Numbered from the stretch's first letter, positions 1 through 5,807 are shown. The stretch: 6,448 nt of DNA from JBPYFK01 sp051984675 (GCA_051984675.1 JBPYFK010000107.1:1-6448), one strand, 5' to 3'. Numbers and translations are program-made. The notes: generated by a model from the letters alone, not told the origin.

Positions 1-561
1 GCGCCGGTGGTCCGCAGTGAGATCCGTGGGTCGCAGCTGCAGCGGAACCGGGTCAACCAGCTCCACGCACTGATCGCCGACAGCTGTCGCGGTCTCCACG
101 TAGCCGTCCGCCTCCATGCTCCAACACCGCACCTGAGGCAGGTTCGGGTCCACGATCCAATAGTGGGGGCACCCGGCCTCCTGAAATCGTGCCGGTTTCA
201 ACTCGAGATCGAAATGTCTCGTTCGCGGGGACAACACCTCGATCGCCAACGCCGGCGTCCCCTCGAGGGCCCGGGCGGTGAAGTCGGCGCGACGGCCCAT
301 CACCACGTCCGGGATCAGCACCGTGTCATCGGCGAGGACAACGTCCACGGGCGCGGGCAGCACCTCGTAGTCGCTGGGACACACTTTCTCCAACGCCACC
401 GCTAAGCGCAGAACGACCCGTTGATGCAGCGGACGTGGTGAGGGGCTCACCACCAGCACCCCGTCGACCAATTCGTAGCGGTGCCCGTCATCAGGCATCG
501 CCTCCAGGTCCGCCCGCGTGAAAGACCTGCCGGGGGGAAACTCGCCGACGATGACCACCAT
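1..561 (-). CDS. Uma2 family (DUF820) restriction-endonuclease-like protein, 3' end outside window
   Basis: The first 187 residues are visible with no stop before the window edge; the family is usually about 190 residues, so nearly all of it is here. The fold is PD-(D/E)XK nuclease-like. Visible landmarks are an N-terminal RYELVDGVLVVSPSP segment (residues 28-42), the acidic residue in IPDVV (D85), the IEV motif (E108), a Lys at 122 in LELKPARF, and CPHYWIVDP (131-139), all typical of Uma2. The ATG at 561 is the first start after an in-frame stop at 574-576. The ribosome binding site is weak (GGGGCGG directly before the ATG). It stands alone on the minus strand with an AT-richer leader upstream. 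Family members are abundant in actinomycetes and cyanobacteria; their cellular role is largely uncharacterised and nuclease activity is inferred from the fold. The family call is confident, the function is not. Confidence 0.9.
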   Translation of the reverse strand, partial: MVVIVGEFPPGRSFTRADLEAMPDDGHRYELVDGVLVVSPSPRPLHQRVVLRLAVALEKVCPSDYEVLPAPVDVVLADDTVLIPDVVMGRRADFTARALEGTPALAIEVLSPRTRHFDLELKPARFQEAGCPHYWIVDPNLPQVRCWSMEADGYVETATAVGDQCVELVDPVPLQLRPTDLTADHRR

Positions 562-792
562 CCGCCCCGCTTCTTAACTCACAGTGATCAAAAAATGACA
601 ATATGTCGCATTCAAGCGGACCGTCACAAGACAGGTACCCAGAGTAAGTACAGGGAGTCTAGCGATGTCATCACTCGGCGGGTACGCGGCACCAGGTCTT
701 CGATCGCCCGCCAGCGCCTGGGACACGCGGCTGCTCGCCTTCCGGCGGTGGGCTGCCCACTCGGCGCGGCAAGCAAGACCCCGACCGCGGAT
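562..792. other. Intergenic stretch between the Uma2 gene and the IS481 element
   Basis: No gene is recognised here. The part nearest the IS (about 690-792) has strongly GC-biased third positions in one minus-strand frame, encoding a basic peptide with RAEWAAHRRKASSRVSQAL. That frame is in phase with the truncated frame on the other side of the IS, and both continue into it. The bias fades left of about 690, where the sequence becomes AT-rich and holds the putative Uma2 promoter. It may be the tail of a gene split by the IS, but the peptide is not recognised. Confidence 0.35.
600..629 (-). promoter_or_regulatory. Possible sigma-70-like promoter for the Uma2 gene
   Basis: On the minus strand TTGTGA (624-629) is followed after 18 bases by CATATT (600-605). 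Each hexamer matches the consensus at 4 of 6 positions. The site lies in a locally AT-rich patch (about 575-625) and would start transcription about 30 bases before the ATG at 561. This is motif matching only. Confidence 0.3.
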
Positions 793-829
793 CTCTCTAG
801 GTGCATTGACCTGAGAGGTTAGGAACACG
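793..829 (+). repeat. IS481 left terminal inverted repeat
   Basis: Pairs with 1881-1917. Shared blocks, reading inward, include CT at the tip, CTAG, AGGTT and GAAC. The transposase stop codon (797-799) and its last codons lie inside this repeat, so the terminus is also coding sequence. Confidence 0.75.
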
Positions 830-1789
830 GCTAGCGGGTGGGTGGCCGCCGAGTGCGGTGTGGCCGCGGTGGTGATTGTAGGTGTGCAGCCATCGCGGCA
901 ACGTCTCGCGGCGCTCGGTCTCGGAACGGTAAGGCTGGGCGTAGGCCCATTCGTCAAGCAGGGTGCGGTTGAACCGCTCCACTTTCCCGTTGGTCTGCGG
1001 CCGGTACGGGCGGATGCGTTTGTGCCCGACGCCCGCTGCGATGAGGGTGTCCCGCCAGAGGCGAGATTTGTAGCAGGAGCCATTGTCGGTCAAGACCCGC
1101 TGGACGGTGATTCCGTTGTCGGCGAAGAAGATCTGAGCGCGTTGCCAGAACCCGGCCGCGGTTTCCTTCTTCTCGTCGGGCAGGATCTCGCTGTAGGCCA
1201 GCCGGGAATGATCGTCCACCGCGTTGTGCAGGTAGCTGTAGCCGACATGACTGTTGCCGTTGGCGTCCAGGGTCTTGCCCAGCGAGCGGGTGCGGTCCCG
1301 CTGCCCCGTTTGGCGGCCGACGGCGCGATGCCCGCCGCCGTCGGGAATGTTGCCCAGCTTCTTGATGTCCACGTGCACCAGCTCACCCGGGGTGGCGCGT
1401 TCGTAGCGGCGCACCTGCTGGCTGGTGGCCCGGTCGAGATGGGCCAGGCGGGCCAGGCCGTAGCGGACAAACACCCGGTGGACGGTGGAGGGCACTAGCT
1501 GCAGGAAGAACGCGATCCGCGCCGGCCCCCATCGCCGCAACACGCGGACCTTGATGATCCGCCGCTCGGTGCGGGTCGGAGTGCGACCCGGGCTGGAATG
1601 CGGCTGGGAGGACCGGTCGGTCATGCCCGCCTCGCCGTCCTGGCGGTAACGGTCGGCCCAGCGTTTCGCGGTGGATACCGAGACCTGGAAGCGTTCGGCG
1701 GCTCGTCGCAGCGGCCAGCCGTCGTCCACGACACAACGGGCCAGGCGCAATCTGCCAGTCGGACTCAGCGGGGCATTACGGTGTGACAC
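797..1789 (-). CDS. IS481 family transposase
   Basis: A 330-residue DDE transposase that would cut and insert the surrounding IS. Residues about 1-60 form a helix-turn-helix region (WPLRRAAERFQVSVSTAKRW), followed by a second HTH-like segment (about 72-125) and an rve integrase core. The catalytic triad is visible: D141 (HVDIKK), D235 (LTDNG) and E271 (NGKVERFN), with the 35-residue D-to-E spacing expected of DD(35)E enzymes. HTYNHHRGHTALGG near the C-terminus is typical of the family. An upstream in-frame GTG at 1828 would add 13 residues. I prefer the GTG at 1789 because GGAGG (1795-1799) sits 5 bases before it and family proteins begin SHRNA. The TAG stop (797-799) lies in the left terminal repeat. 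The gene has no frameshift or internal stop and may be active. Confidence 0.92.
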   Translation of the reverse strand: MSHRNAPLSPTGRLRLARCVVDDGWPLRRAAERFQVSVSTAKRWADRYRQDGEAGMTDRSSQPHSSPGRTPTRTERRIIKVRVLRRWGPARIAFFLQLVPSTVHRVFVRYGLARLAHLDRATSQQVRRYERATPGELVHVDIKKLGNIPDGGGHRAVGRQTGQRDRTRSLGKTLDANGNSHVGYSYLHNAVDDHSRLAYSEILPDEKKETAAGFWQRAQIFFADNGITVQRVLTDNGSCYKSRLWRDTLIAAGVGHKRIRPYRPQTNGKVERFNRTLLDEWAYAQPYRSETERRETLPRWLHTYNHHRGHTALGGHPPASRVPNLSGQCT

Positions 1790-1847
1790 GAGGACCTCCG
1801 TGGCGTGGTGCAGATTGTGGTGATCCACACCAAACCCGGAGGTCCTC
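1790..1847 (-). promoter_or_regulatory. Inverted repeat that would sequester the transposase ribosome binding site
   Basis: GAGGACCTCCG at 1790-1800 is perfectly complementary to CGGAGGTCCTC at 1837-1847 (11 bp, 36-base loop). In a transcript reaching the transposase from outside, the upstream arm would pair with the arm holding GGAGG, ending one base before the GTG start. A transcript starting inside the loop would lack the first arm and keep the site free. This is the logic known from IS10 protection against outside transcription. The pairing is directly visible; the function is inferred. Confidence 0.6.
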
Positions 1848-1880
1848 CCTCATTCCAAGATCATCGGTCTACGTGTCGTG

Positions 1881-1917
1881 CACGTTCGCAACCTTCCGAG
1901 GCAGTACATCTAGGGAG
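1881..1917 (-). repeat. IS481 right terminal inverted repeat
   Basis: Read inward on the minus strand it starts CTCCCTAGATG and contains GAAGGTTGCGAAC, matching the left repeat at about two thirds of positions. The bases just outside extend it to TGTCACTCCC, which looks more like a family-typical TGT tip than the left end does. Confidence 0.75.
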
Positions 1918-2049
1918 TGACACAACCCTGCTGAGCAGGCACAAATCCGCCACACCAGCCAGATCGCGCTGGGCAAGCACGGCCGTCAACTGTCCGTATT
2001 CGGCAAGCAGCGATGGCAGGTCGACTTCGATACTGGAGACCTGACTCAT
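1918..2049 (-). pseudogene. Truncated 5' part of an unknown gene, interrupted by the IS481 element
   Basis: From an ATG at 2049, with AGGA about 8 bases upstream, a frame encodes 44 residues beginning MSQVSSIEVDLPSLLAEYGQ and containing LAQRDLAGVADLCLLSR, then runs into the IS right end. Codons favour G/C at the third position and the N-terminus looks like a genuine helical protein start. If the IS is removed at 793/1917 the frame stays open into 792-690. The family is not recognised. A short independent gene ending inside the IS is the alternative. Confidence 0.4.
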
Positions 2050-2073
2050 GCCGTGATCCTGGCCCGGGGAGCA

Positions 2074-2307
2074 TCACCGTCTATTTGATCTCGACCTACC
2101 CCGGGCTACATGAACGGTGACCTGGGATCTAGCGACTAGCGTGGTCGATGCGCACATCGCACGAATCCGCGGCAGCGACGGATCGCCTGCGACGCCCAGC
2201 AGCTCACGATCACCCATCCGCCAGGTATCTCCGAACTCCGCCATGAGTCCCGCCACCTTCCGCCGGAGCGGGGTCAGGACAGGGGCGTCAGACAACGAAC
2301 CGAGCAC
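2074..2307 (-). CDS. Hypothetical short open frame, possibly a gene remnant
   Basis: A 77-residue frame from a GTG at 2307. Roughly the first 55 codons (VLTPLRRKVAGLMAEFGDTW, then MGDRELLGVAGDPSLPRIRAM) have GC-rich third positions like a real gene. The last 20 residues turn Arg/Ser-rich with rare codons, as if running past a true end or a mutation. No clear ribosome binding site is seen. It lies upstream of the truncated frame at 2049 on the same strand and is divergent from the gene at 2324. No family is recognised. Confidence 0.25.
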   Translation of the reverse strand: MLGSLSDAPVLTPLRRKVAGLMAEFGDTWRMGDRELLGVAGDPSLPRIRAMCASTTLVARSQVTVHVARGRSRSNRR

Positions 2308-2323
2308 GGGTCAGTAATGAACG

Positions 2324-2818
2324 ATGAAACACCCGCCGGACGACGCTGCGCCGTGTCGACCAGATATGCGCGGATCGTTAGCATCAGCGTCCCGCTCACA
2401 ATCCGCACAAGCCACATGTTGGGGGCGACCACCGATCGACGAGTTACCAGTCCATCCCATTGCGGCTGTCCACCTCGCCAGAGACGCCGTCTCCTCGGCT
2501 GCCGCAGAACAAAGTCGCGTGTCCGAACCCGCCCGTCACGACCTGCATGCCTACGGGTCCGCAGTAGTTTCGGTCTTAGGCTCGTTAGGTCAATTGACCA
2601 CCGTGCTCATCGATCAAGCCTCACGGGTCGACCAGGACGACATTCAACAACGCACCGTGCGCAACGAACCAGTAGACAAGCTCAACCAGGCACGCGAACA
2701 CCTACAGCACCTCGCCGGCGTCTTGGCGACGGCCGTCAACGATGCGGAGCAGTATTGGGCGGCCATCAGCGCCATGCGGGCCGACCTCGACGAATCCGAC
2801 ACCGGGCCTCGCCGCTGA
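2324..2818 (+). CDS. Hypothetical helix-rich protein, unrecognised
   Basis: A 164-residue frame. From about residue 43 onward it looks like a genuine, mostly alpha-helical soluble protein: HPIAAVHLARDAVSSAAAEQ, then HDLHAYGSAVVSVLGSLGQL, an acidic linker, and a second amphipathic helix pair AREHLQHLAGVLATAVNDAE and QYWAAISAMRADL. No signal peptide or membrane segment is evident. The pattern resembles small helical proteins found near actinomycete conjugative or integrative elements, but this is an impression and not a family assignment. The start is doubtful: ATG 2324 follows an in-frame stop at 2318-2320, ATG 2366 is another option, and neither has a clear ribosome binding site. The first 40 residues have atypical codon use and may not be translated. 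Four TTA codons (2378, 2444, 2576, 2585) are notable for a high-GC actinomycete. Confidence 0.55.
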   Translation: MKHPPDDAAPCRPDMRGSLASASRSQSAQATCWGRPPIDELPVHPIAAVHLARDAVSSAAAEQSRVSEPARHDLHAYGSAVVSVLGSLGQLTTVLIDQASRVDQDDIQQRTVRNEPVDKLNQAREHLQHLAGVLATAVNDAEQYWAAISAMRADLDESDTGPRR

Positions 2819-2988
2819 ATCAGCAGGTCAGCGGACGAGAACACCTGTGACATGAACCACATCGCAGCACAAGCGGGTGCATAGCTGGCCGTGCCGAAGG
2901 GTCAGTGGATGACCGTTCGCAGCAACACAACTCTGGTGGAGTCTGACCGGGCAGTGGAAGATGCGGACAGGCCCCCCACCTGGGCCCA

Positions 2989-3025
2989 GACCCCGCCCAC
3001 CACACTCCCCCGGTTGGGCGGGGTC
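2989..3025. terminator. Strong hairpin between convergent genes
   Basis: GACCCCGCCCA (2989-2999) and TGGGCGGGGTC (3015-3025) form a perfect 11-bp stem with a 15-base loop. It sits 24 bases past the stop of the minus-strand DUF3040 gene (3050) and about 170 bases past the stop of the plus-strand gene (2818), so it best fits termination of the former and may act both ways. There is no T-run, which is common for actinomycete terminators. Confidence 0.65.
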
Positions 3026-3049
3026 GCTCGTCGAGGCCAACGACACCGG

Positions 3050-3337
3050 TTAGGTGCGCAGTGGCCAGCGGCGCAGCAGGGTGACCCCGACCAGCAGCGT
3101 CCAGGCCGAGGCGGCCGCTGTGAACTCCTCCACCACCAGGCACACCAGACCTGTCAGCAGGGCAACCACGGCGACGACCAGTCGGAGTGCGGGTGTCCAG
3201 AAATTGGTGCGCTCCAGTGCTGCCCAGCAGTTCCAGTGTCCTGGGGGAGCACCCAGTTTCCAGGCGAACTCTGGATCGTCGGCGGCCAGCTGGTGCTCGA
3301 TCTCGTCGAGAGCGTGGCGCTCGCGGTCAGACAACAT
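3050..3337 (-). CDS. DUF3040 domain-containing small membrane protein
   Basis: A 95-residue protein with the DUF3040 layout: an N-terminal cytosolic LSDRERHALDEIEHQLAADD helix (residues 2-21) with the DPEFA motif, a linker, then two hydrophobic segments (about 51-69, LRLVVAVVALLTGLVCLVV, and about 73-88) separated by a short turn, ending in a basic tail. It is expected in the cytoplasmic membrane; the family's function is unknown. The frame is open further upstream to 3436, but the ATG at 3337 is chosen because GGGGAGG (3343-3349) precedes it by 5 bases and the family begins here. The upstream extension runs into the tnpB terminus. The gene is transcribed in the same direction as tnpB, 68 bases beyond the tnpB stop, and is followed by a hairpin terminator. 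Confidence 0.85.
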   Translation of the reverse strand: MLSDRERHALDEIEHQLAADDPEFAWKLGAPPGHWNCWAALERTNFWTPALRLVVAVVALLTGLVCLVVEEFTAAASAWTLLVGVTLLRRWPLRT

Positions 3338-3360
3338 GCTGTCCTCCCCACAGAACACGG

Positions 3361-3390
3361 TTCCGAAGTCACTCAGGATGCCGTTCGGAA
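3361..3390. promoter_or_regulatory. Inverted repeat upstream of the DUF3040 gene
   Basis: TTCCGAA (3361-3367) and TTCGGAA (3384-3390) are 7-bp perfect inverted arms with a 16-base spacer, 24 bases upstream of the DUF3040 start and just beyond the tnpB stop. It could be an operator for the DUF3040 gene or a 3' structure for transcripts leaving the tnpB element. Only the symmetry is seen. Confidence 0.35.
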
Positions 3391-3399
3391 AACGTGTAA

Positions 3400-3560
3400 A
3401 AACGTTCACCGAGTCAGCGACTTGCGCCGCTGACATTGGCCCGCACCGCTAGGTGCGGGTCTTCCCGTGGCGATACCCGCAGCGCTGCGGAGAGTCGTCT
3501 TACGTGGGTTTCCATCGGGCTCGTTTAGTCTCACGGCGCAACTCGCCGAAGAGGTTTCGT
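3400..3560 (-). ncRNA. Predicted omega RNA (TnpB guide RNA) scaffold and right end
   Basis: The 3' end of tnpB carries two back-to-back perfect hairpins: an 8-bp stem CCCGCACC/GGTGCGGG with a TAGC loop (3440-3459) and a 7-bp stem GTCAGCG/CGCTGAC with an 8-base loop (3413-3434). In characterised TnpB systems the guide RNA overlaps the 3' end of tnpB and the right end, and its guide is the sequence just outside the element. Here that would be minus-strand sequence below about 3405. The 5' boundary given is a guess; the hairpins are certain, the RNA is inferred from family knowledge. Confidence 0.6.
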
Positions 3561-4800
3561 GTTCAACGAGGGAGGCGAGGTTGCGTGCGGCGTTGAGGTC
3601 ACGATCGAGGACCATGCCGCACGGCTCACAGGTGAAGGTGCGTTCGGACAGGCGCAGTTTGGCTTTCACCACGCCACAGTCCGAGCACGTTTTCGAGCTG
3701 GGGTACCAGCGGTCGGCGACGTGCAGGTGCACGCCGGACCACGCGGCTTTGTATTCGACCTGCCTGCGGAGTTCGGACATGCCGATACCCGCGACGTGTC
3801 GTGCCAACCGGTGGTTGGACATCATGCCGGAGATGTTGAGGTCTTCCAGCACGATCGCGCCATGCTCGCGAACCAGACGGGTGGAAAGCTTGTGCAGGCC
3901 ATCGCGGCGCGCGTTCGCGATCGTGGCGTGCAGCTTCGCGATCCGTGCTTGGGTCTGACGCCACCGCGCGGACGGCTCTTGTTGGGTGCGCTTGTCCGGC
4001 CCGGTGCGGCGCGCGGCCTGGCGCTGCAACCGGCGCAGCTCGCGCTGGGCCACGTCGAGGTGCTTCGGGTTGGCGATGACCTCGCCCGTGGACAGCACCG
4101 CCAGCGACGTGATCCCGAGGTCCACTCCTACGCTTGAGCACGGTGTCGCCGGTTTCGGGTCGTCTCGGGTGATCTCCACGGACAACGACACAAACCAACG
4201 ACCAGCACGGAAAGAAACCGTGGCCGACCGGATACGCCCGGTACCGCGCTGCACATGCCGGGCCAGTTTCCTCGTGGACTCGTGGGTACGCACCATCCCG
4301 ATGCGGGGCAGCTTCACATGCCTGCGGTCGCCGTCGGTGAGCCCGAAGTTGCCGGTGGTGAACCGGCACGACAACACGCTGCGCTTGCCCTTGAAGCGAG
4401 GAAAGCCCAGCTTGCGCCCCTTGCGCTTGCCGCGCTTGGAGTCGTTCCAGTTCTTCAACGCGGTGGCGAGGTTCGCCAGCCCCGACGAATACGCTTCTTT
4501 CGAGTTCTCGGCCCACCACGGGGCCACGTCGTTCTTCGCCTGGTTCCAGTCCTTACGCAGCGAATATGCCGACCATGACAACGCGGGTGTCAGCTTATCC
4601 TCGGAGATTCCGTAGGTGGCTTCCGCCGCGCGCTGGTCCATCACCGCCTTGACCCGCGCCAAACCCCAGTTGTAGGCGAACCGCTGCCCACCGCAGTGCG
4701 ACCGCAGCGCCGCCTCCTGCGCTGGTATGGGGTCGAGCGCGAACCGGTACGCCTGCACCACGGTAGACACGCCAGAAACCGTACCGACCAGCACTGACAT
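3406..4800 (-). CDS. tnpB: RNA-guided endonuclease TnpB family protein
   Basis: TnpB is an omega-RNA-guided nuclease that cuts DNA next to a transposon-associated motif and favours retention of its element. Numbering from the upstream ATG at 4845, the N-terminal OrfB helix-turn-helix region begins at about residue 31 (QAYRFALDPIPAQEAALRSH) and the WED-like middle is rich in Lys/Arg. The RuvC-like acidic residues are D242 (GVDLG), E334 (VLEDLN) and the Asp in LDRDLNAARN (414/416). The zinc-ribbon cysteines are C387/C390 and C406/C409. All key residues are present, so it is probably functional. Starts at 4845, 4800 or a GTG near 4770 are possible; family homology begins near the last, and no start has a clear ribosome binding site. 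The C-terminus extends about 55 residues past the zinc finger as a basic, Gly/Pro-rich tail encoded by the presumed guide-RNA scaffold, with the stop (3406-3408) at the element edge. Confidence 0.9.
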   Translation of the reverse strand: MSVLVGTVSGVSTVVQAYRFALDPIPAQEAALRSHCGGQRFAYNWGLARVKAVMDQRAAEATYGISEDKLTPALSWSAYSLRKDWNQAKNDVAPWWAENSKEAYSSGLANLATALKNWNDSKRGKRKGRKLGFPRFKGKRSVLSCRFTTGNFGLTDGDRRHVKLPRIGMVRTHESTRKLARHVQRGTGRIRSATVSFRAGRWFVSLSVEITRDDPKPATPCSSVGVDLGITSLAVLSTGEVIANPKHLDVAQRELRRLQRQAARRTGPDKRTQQEPSARWRQTQARIAKLHATIANARRDGLHKLSTRLVREHGAIVLEDLNISGMMSNHRLARHVAGIGMSELRRQVEYKAAWSGVHLHVADRWYPSSKTCSDCGVVKAKLRLSERTFTCEPCGMVLDRDLNAARNLASLVEHETSSASCAVRLNEPDGNPRKTTLRSAAGIATGRPAPSGAGQCQRRKSLTR

Positions 4801-4897
4801 CCCTGCTTCGCGGGACACATCAGCACGTTCCAGCACAGTTTCCATCAGAACCGGGAACAGTTGGACACCCCTTGGGGGTTTCCATCTCCAGGTTCTT

Positions 4898-4911
4898 CAC
4901 GGCACTCCGTG
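4898..4911. repeat. Short hairpin in the tnpB leader
   Basis: CACGG and CCGTG with a 4-base loop. Read on the minus strand it includes GTGCCGTGAA (4896-4905), the same 10 bases that open the RNA-like elements at 5133 and 6333. It may be part of the left end of the tnpB element. A second small hairpin, ACCCC/GGGGT, lies at 4867-4879. Confidence 0.4.
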
Positions 4912-4969
4912 GCGGCGCGTAGGGTCGGCGCCGCGCACTGGACGTTCGTCGTACTTTCCGGCAAAGCGG

Positions 4970-4998
4970 TGCCCGGTCTCGTCGAAGGGGGCCGGGCA
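4970..4998. repeat. Inverted repeat upstream of tnpB
   Basis: TGCCCGG (4970-4976) and CCGGGCA (4992-4998) are perfect arms with a 15-base loop, extendable by a G-T and a G-C pair to 9 bp. It is a candidate left-end structure for the tnpB element or a leader hairpin; the role is unknown. Confidence 0.35.
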
Positions 4999-5118
4999 TC
5001 TGCATTTCGAGGAACTACCCGTGAGCGGCGTGTCCCGTGGTGAGCGTCGGTGCTGGCTGGTCTATCTGGGCGTGCGTAGCGTCATGACGATAGCTATGCC
5101 CCAGTTCGCTTACCGTGA

Positions 5119-5325
5119 CAGTCGGTGGCACGGTGCCGTGAAAGTCGCCGGCCTTGGGGCTGAAACCTTCCGCGGGGCAACGGAGCCAAGGAGGACCCGT
5201 GGCGGTGTGGTGTCTCCCGCCCGCGGCACTCCTGCGGCACCTGCCGCAACGGAGGGTGCGAGTCGCCCGCTTCGGCACCGGGCAAGGGAGATGCGAAGCC
5301 GGCGGCTCCACGCCGCTTGCAGGGA
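5119..5325 (+). ncRNA. Structured-RNA-like element, copy A
   Basis: Begins with a core at 5133-5151 (GTGCCGTGAAAGTC then GCCGG) that folds as a 6-bp stem CCGTGA/TCG-CGG with an AAG triloop and one bulged C (5148). AACGGAG follows at 5179-5185, GCGGTG at 5202-5207, a TGCGGC/GCCGCA hairpin with an ACCT loop (5233-5248), and a nested GCGGC/GCCGC plus GCAA/TTGC stem (about 5283-5320). The same blocks recur in order at 6333 onward. Strand is assigned from the shared stem. I do not recognise the class; group II intron domain I debris is possible but unproven. Confidence 0.4.
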
Positions 5326-5665
5326 GGAGATCCGACCCCACGACCCCACCGGACGCGAACCCCCGTGCAAACGCGAACAACACCTGCGCCCCTGTGATCG
5401 GTTCCGTTGCCGAGGTGCCACAGGTCTCGATATGCGCAAGAGTCCAGATCTTGATCTTCCCGAGATGCAGTTCTGGCCCGTCACATTCGAGGTGTTGTGT
5501 CGATCACTTGAGTCCACCGTGGACATCGCGGTCGCTTAGCCTGCGTCGGAATTCGCACGTCGACAACCTGGCTGCACCCTTCCGCCACTCACGCACAGTG
5601 GTCCCTTGCTGCCCCATATACCGTTGGATGCACGAGGAATCAGCACCCCAATCTGGCCCTCGTGG

Positions 5666-5697
5666 TGACCGGTTCCGCTCCAGGGCGGGGCCGGTCA
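5666..5697. repeat. Inverted repeat, role unknown
   Basis: TGACCGG (5666-5672) and CCGGTCA (5691-5697) form a perfect 7-bp dyad with an 18-base spacer, about 110 bases upstream of the small membrane protein gene. It could be an operator or a leader hairpin. Confidence 0.35.
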
Positions 5698-5807
5698 TTG
5701 GTGTTCGTGCCACTTAGGTGAGACCCGCCTGGCGGATTCCCCCGACATCGATCTGTCCGTCATGGTGATCAGCAGTGAGCACAGCAGCTGCCATTAAAGG
5801 GGGGGCA

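Larger units (their letters stand above)
793..1917 (-). mobile_element. IS481-family insertion sequence
   Basis: A 1125-bp unit holding one DDE transposase gene, bounded by imperfect inverted repeats at 793-829 and 1881-1917 (about 24 of 37 positions match, beginning CTCTCTAGG and CTCCCTAGA when read inward). Size and one-gene organisation fit the IS481 family. The right end is preceded outward by TGTCA, matching the TGT start common in the family; the left end lacks it, so the exact left tip is uncertain. I see no convincing target duplication (CGGAT on the left, TGACA on the right). The element interrupts a minus-strand frame starting at 2049. Confidence 0.85.
3400..4911 (-). mobile_element. 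tnpB-only (IS1341-type) element of the IS200/IS605 superfamily, ends approximate
   Basis: A single tnpB gene with no tnpA (neither HUH tyrosine transposase nor serine recombinase) nearby. The right end is placed near 3400-3413 from the two subterminal hairpins (3413-3434 and 3440-3459) that lie where such elements carry their right-end structure. The left end cannot be fixed; candidate hairpins lie at 4898-4911 and 4970-4998. Without tnpA it would move only with help in trans. Confidence 0.6.
4999..5807. other. Long stretch without a convincing protein gene
   Basis: Open frames here are Arg/Ser/Pro-rich and lack family features. It contains an RNA-like element (5119-5325) and an inverted repeat (5666-5697). 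A GTG at 5199 preceded by AAGGAGGA (5188-5195) opens a 172-codon frame to 5717. Its first 60 codons look coding-like but the rest does not, and it begins inside the RNA-like element, so I do not call it a gene. No tRNA is seen. Confidence 0.5.

Noticed and set aside
842..1498. 218-aa open frame on the plus strand opposite the IS481 transposase
   Set aside because: It is the reverse-strand shadow of a clear DDE transposase in GC-rich sequence and has no ribosome binding site or family features.
793..1917. Target-site duplication flanking the IS481 element
   Set aside because: The bases outside the repeats (CGGAT and TGACA) do not match, even when boundaries are moved by a few bases.
3338..3436. 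33-residue N-terminal extension of the DUF3040 protein
   Set aside because: The ATG at 3337 has a near-ideal GGGGAGG site and family proteins begin there; the extension reads through the tnpB right end.
3559..4519. Long frames on both strands overlapping tnpB (plus 3559-4137, minus 3626-4519)
   Set aside because: tnpB has all its catalytic and zinc motifs in its own frame; these are GC-bias shadows.
5133..5152. GTGAAAGTC as the tetraloop of a group II intron domain V
   Set aside because: The flanks do not form the domain V helix around a GAAA loop (a C-C mismatch appears early in copy A and two mismatches in copy B), and the AGC triad and matching 3' half are absent.
5119..5400. Cobalamin, c-di-GMP, TPP or glycine riboswitch
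   Set aside because: None of the defining conserved blocks of these classes (for example the B12 box) is present.
5110..5526. 138-aa minus-strand open frame
   Set aside because: Low-complexity Arg/Ser-rich translation, no ribosome binding site, overlaps RNA-like copy A.
4727..5539. 270-aa plus-strand open frame spanning the tnpB leader and RNA-like copy A
   Set aside because: Composition is Arg/Pro/Ser-rich with no domain, it starts inside tnpB on the opposite strand, and it crosses a likely RNA structure.
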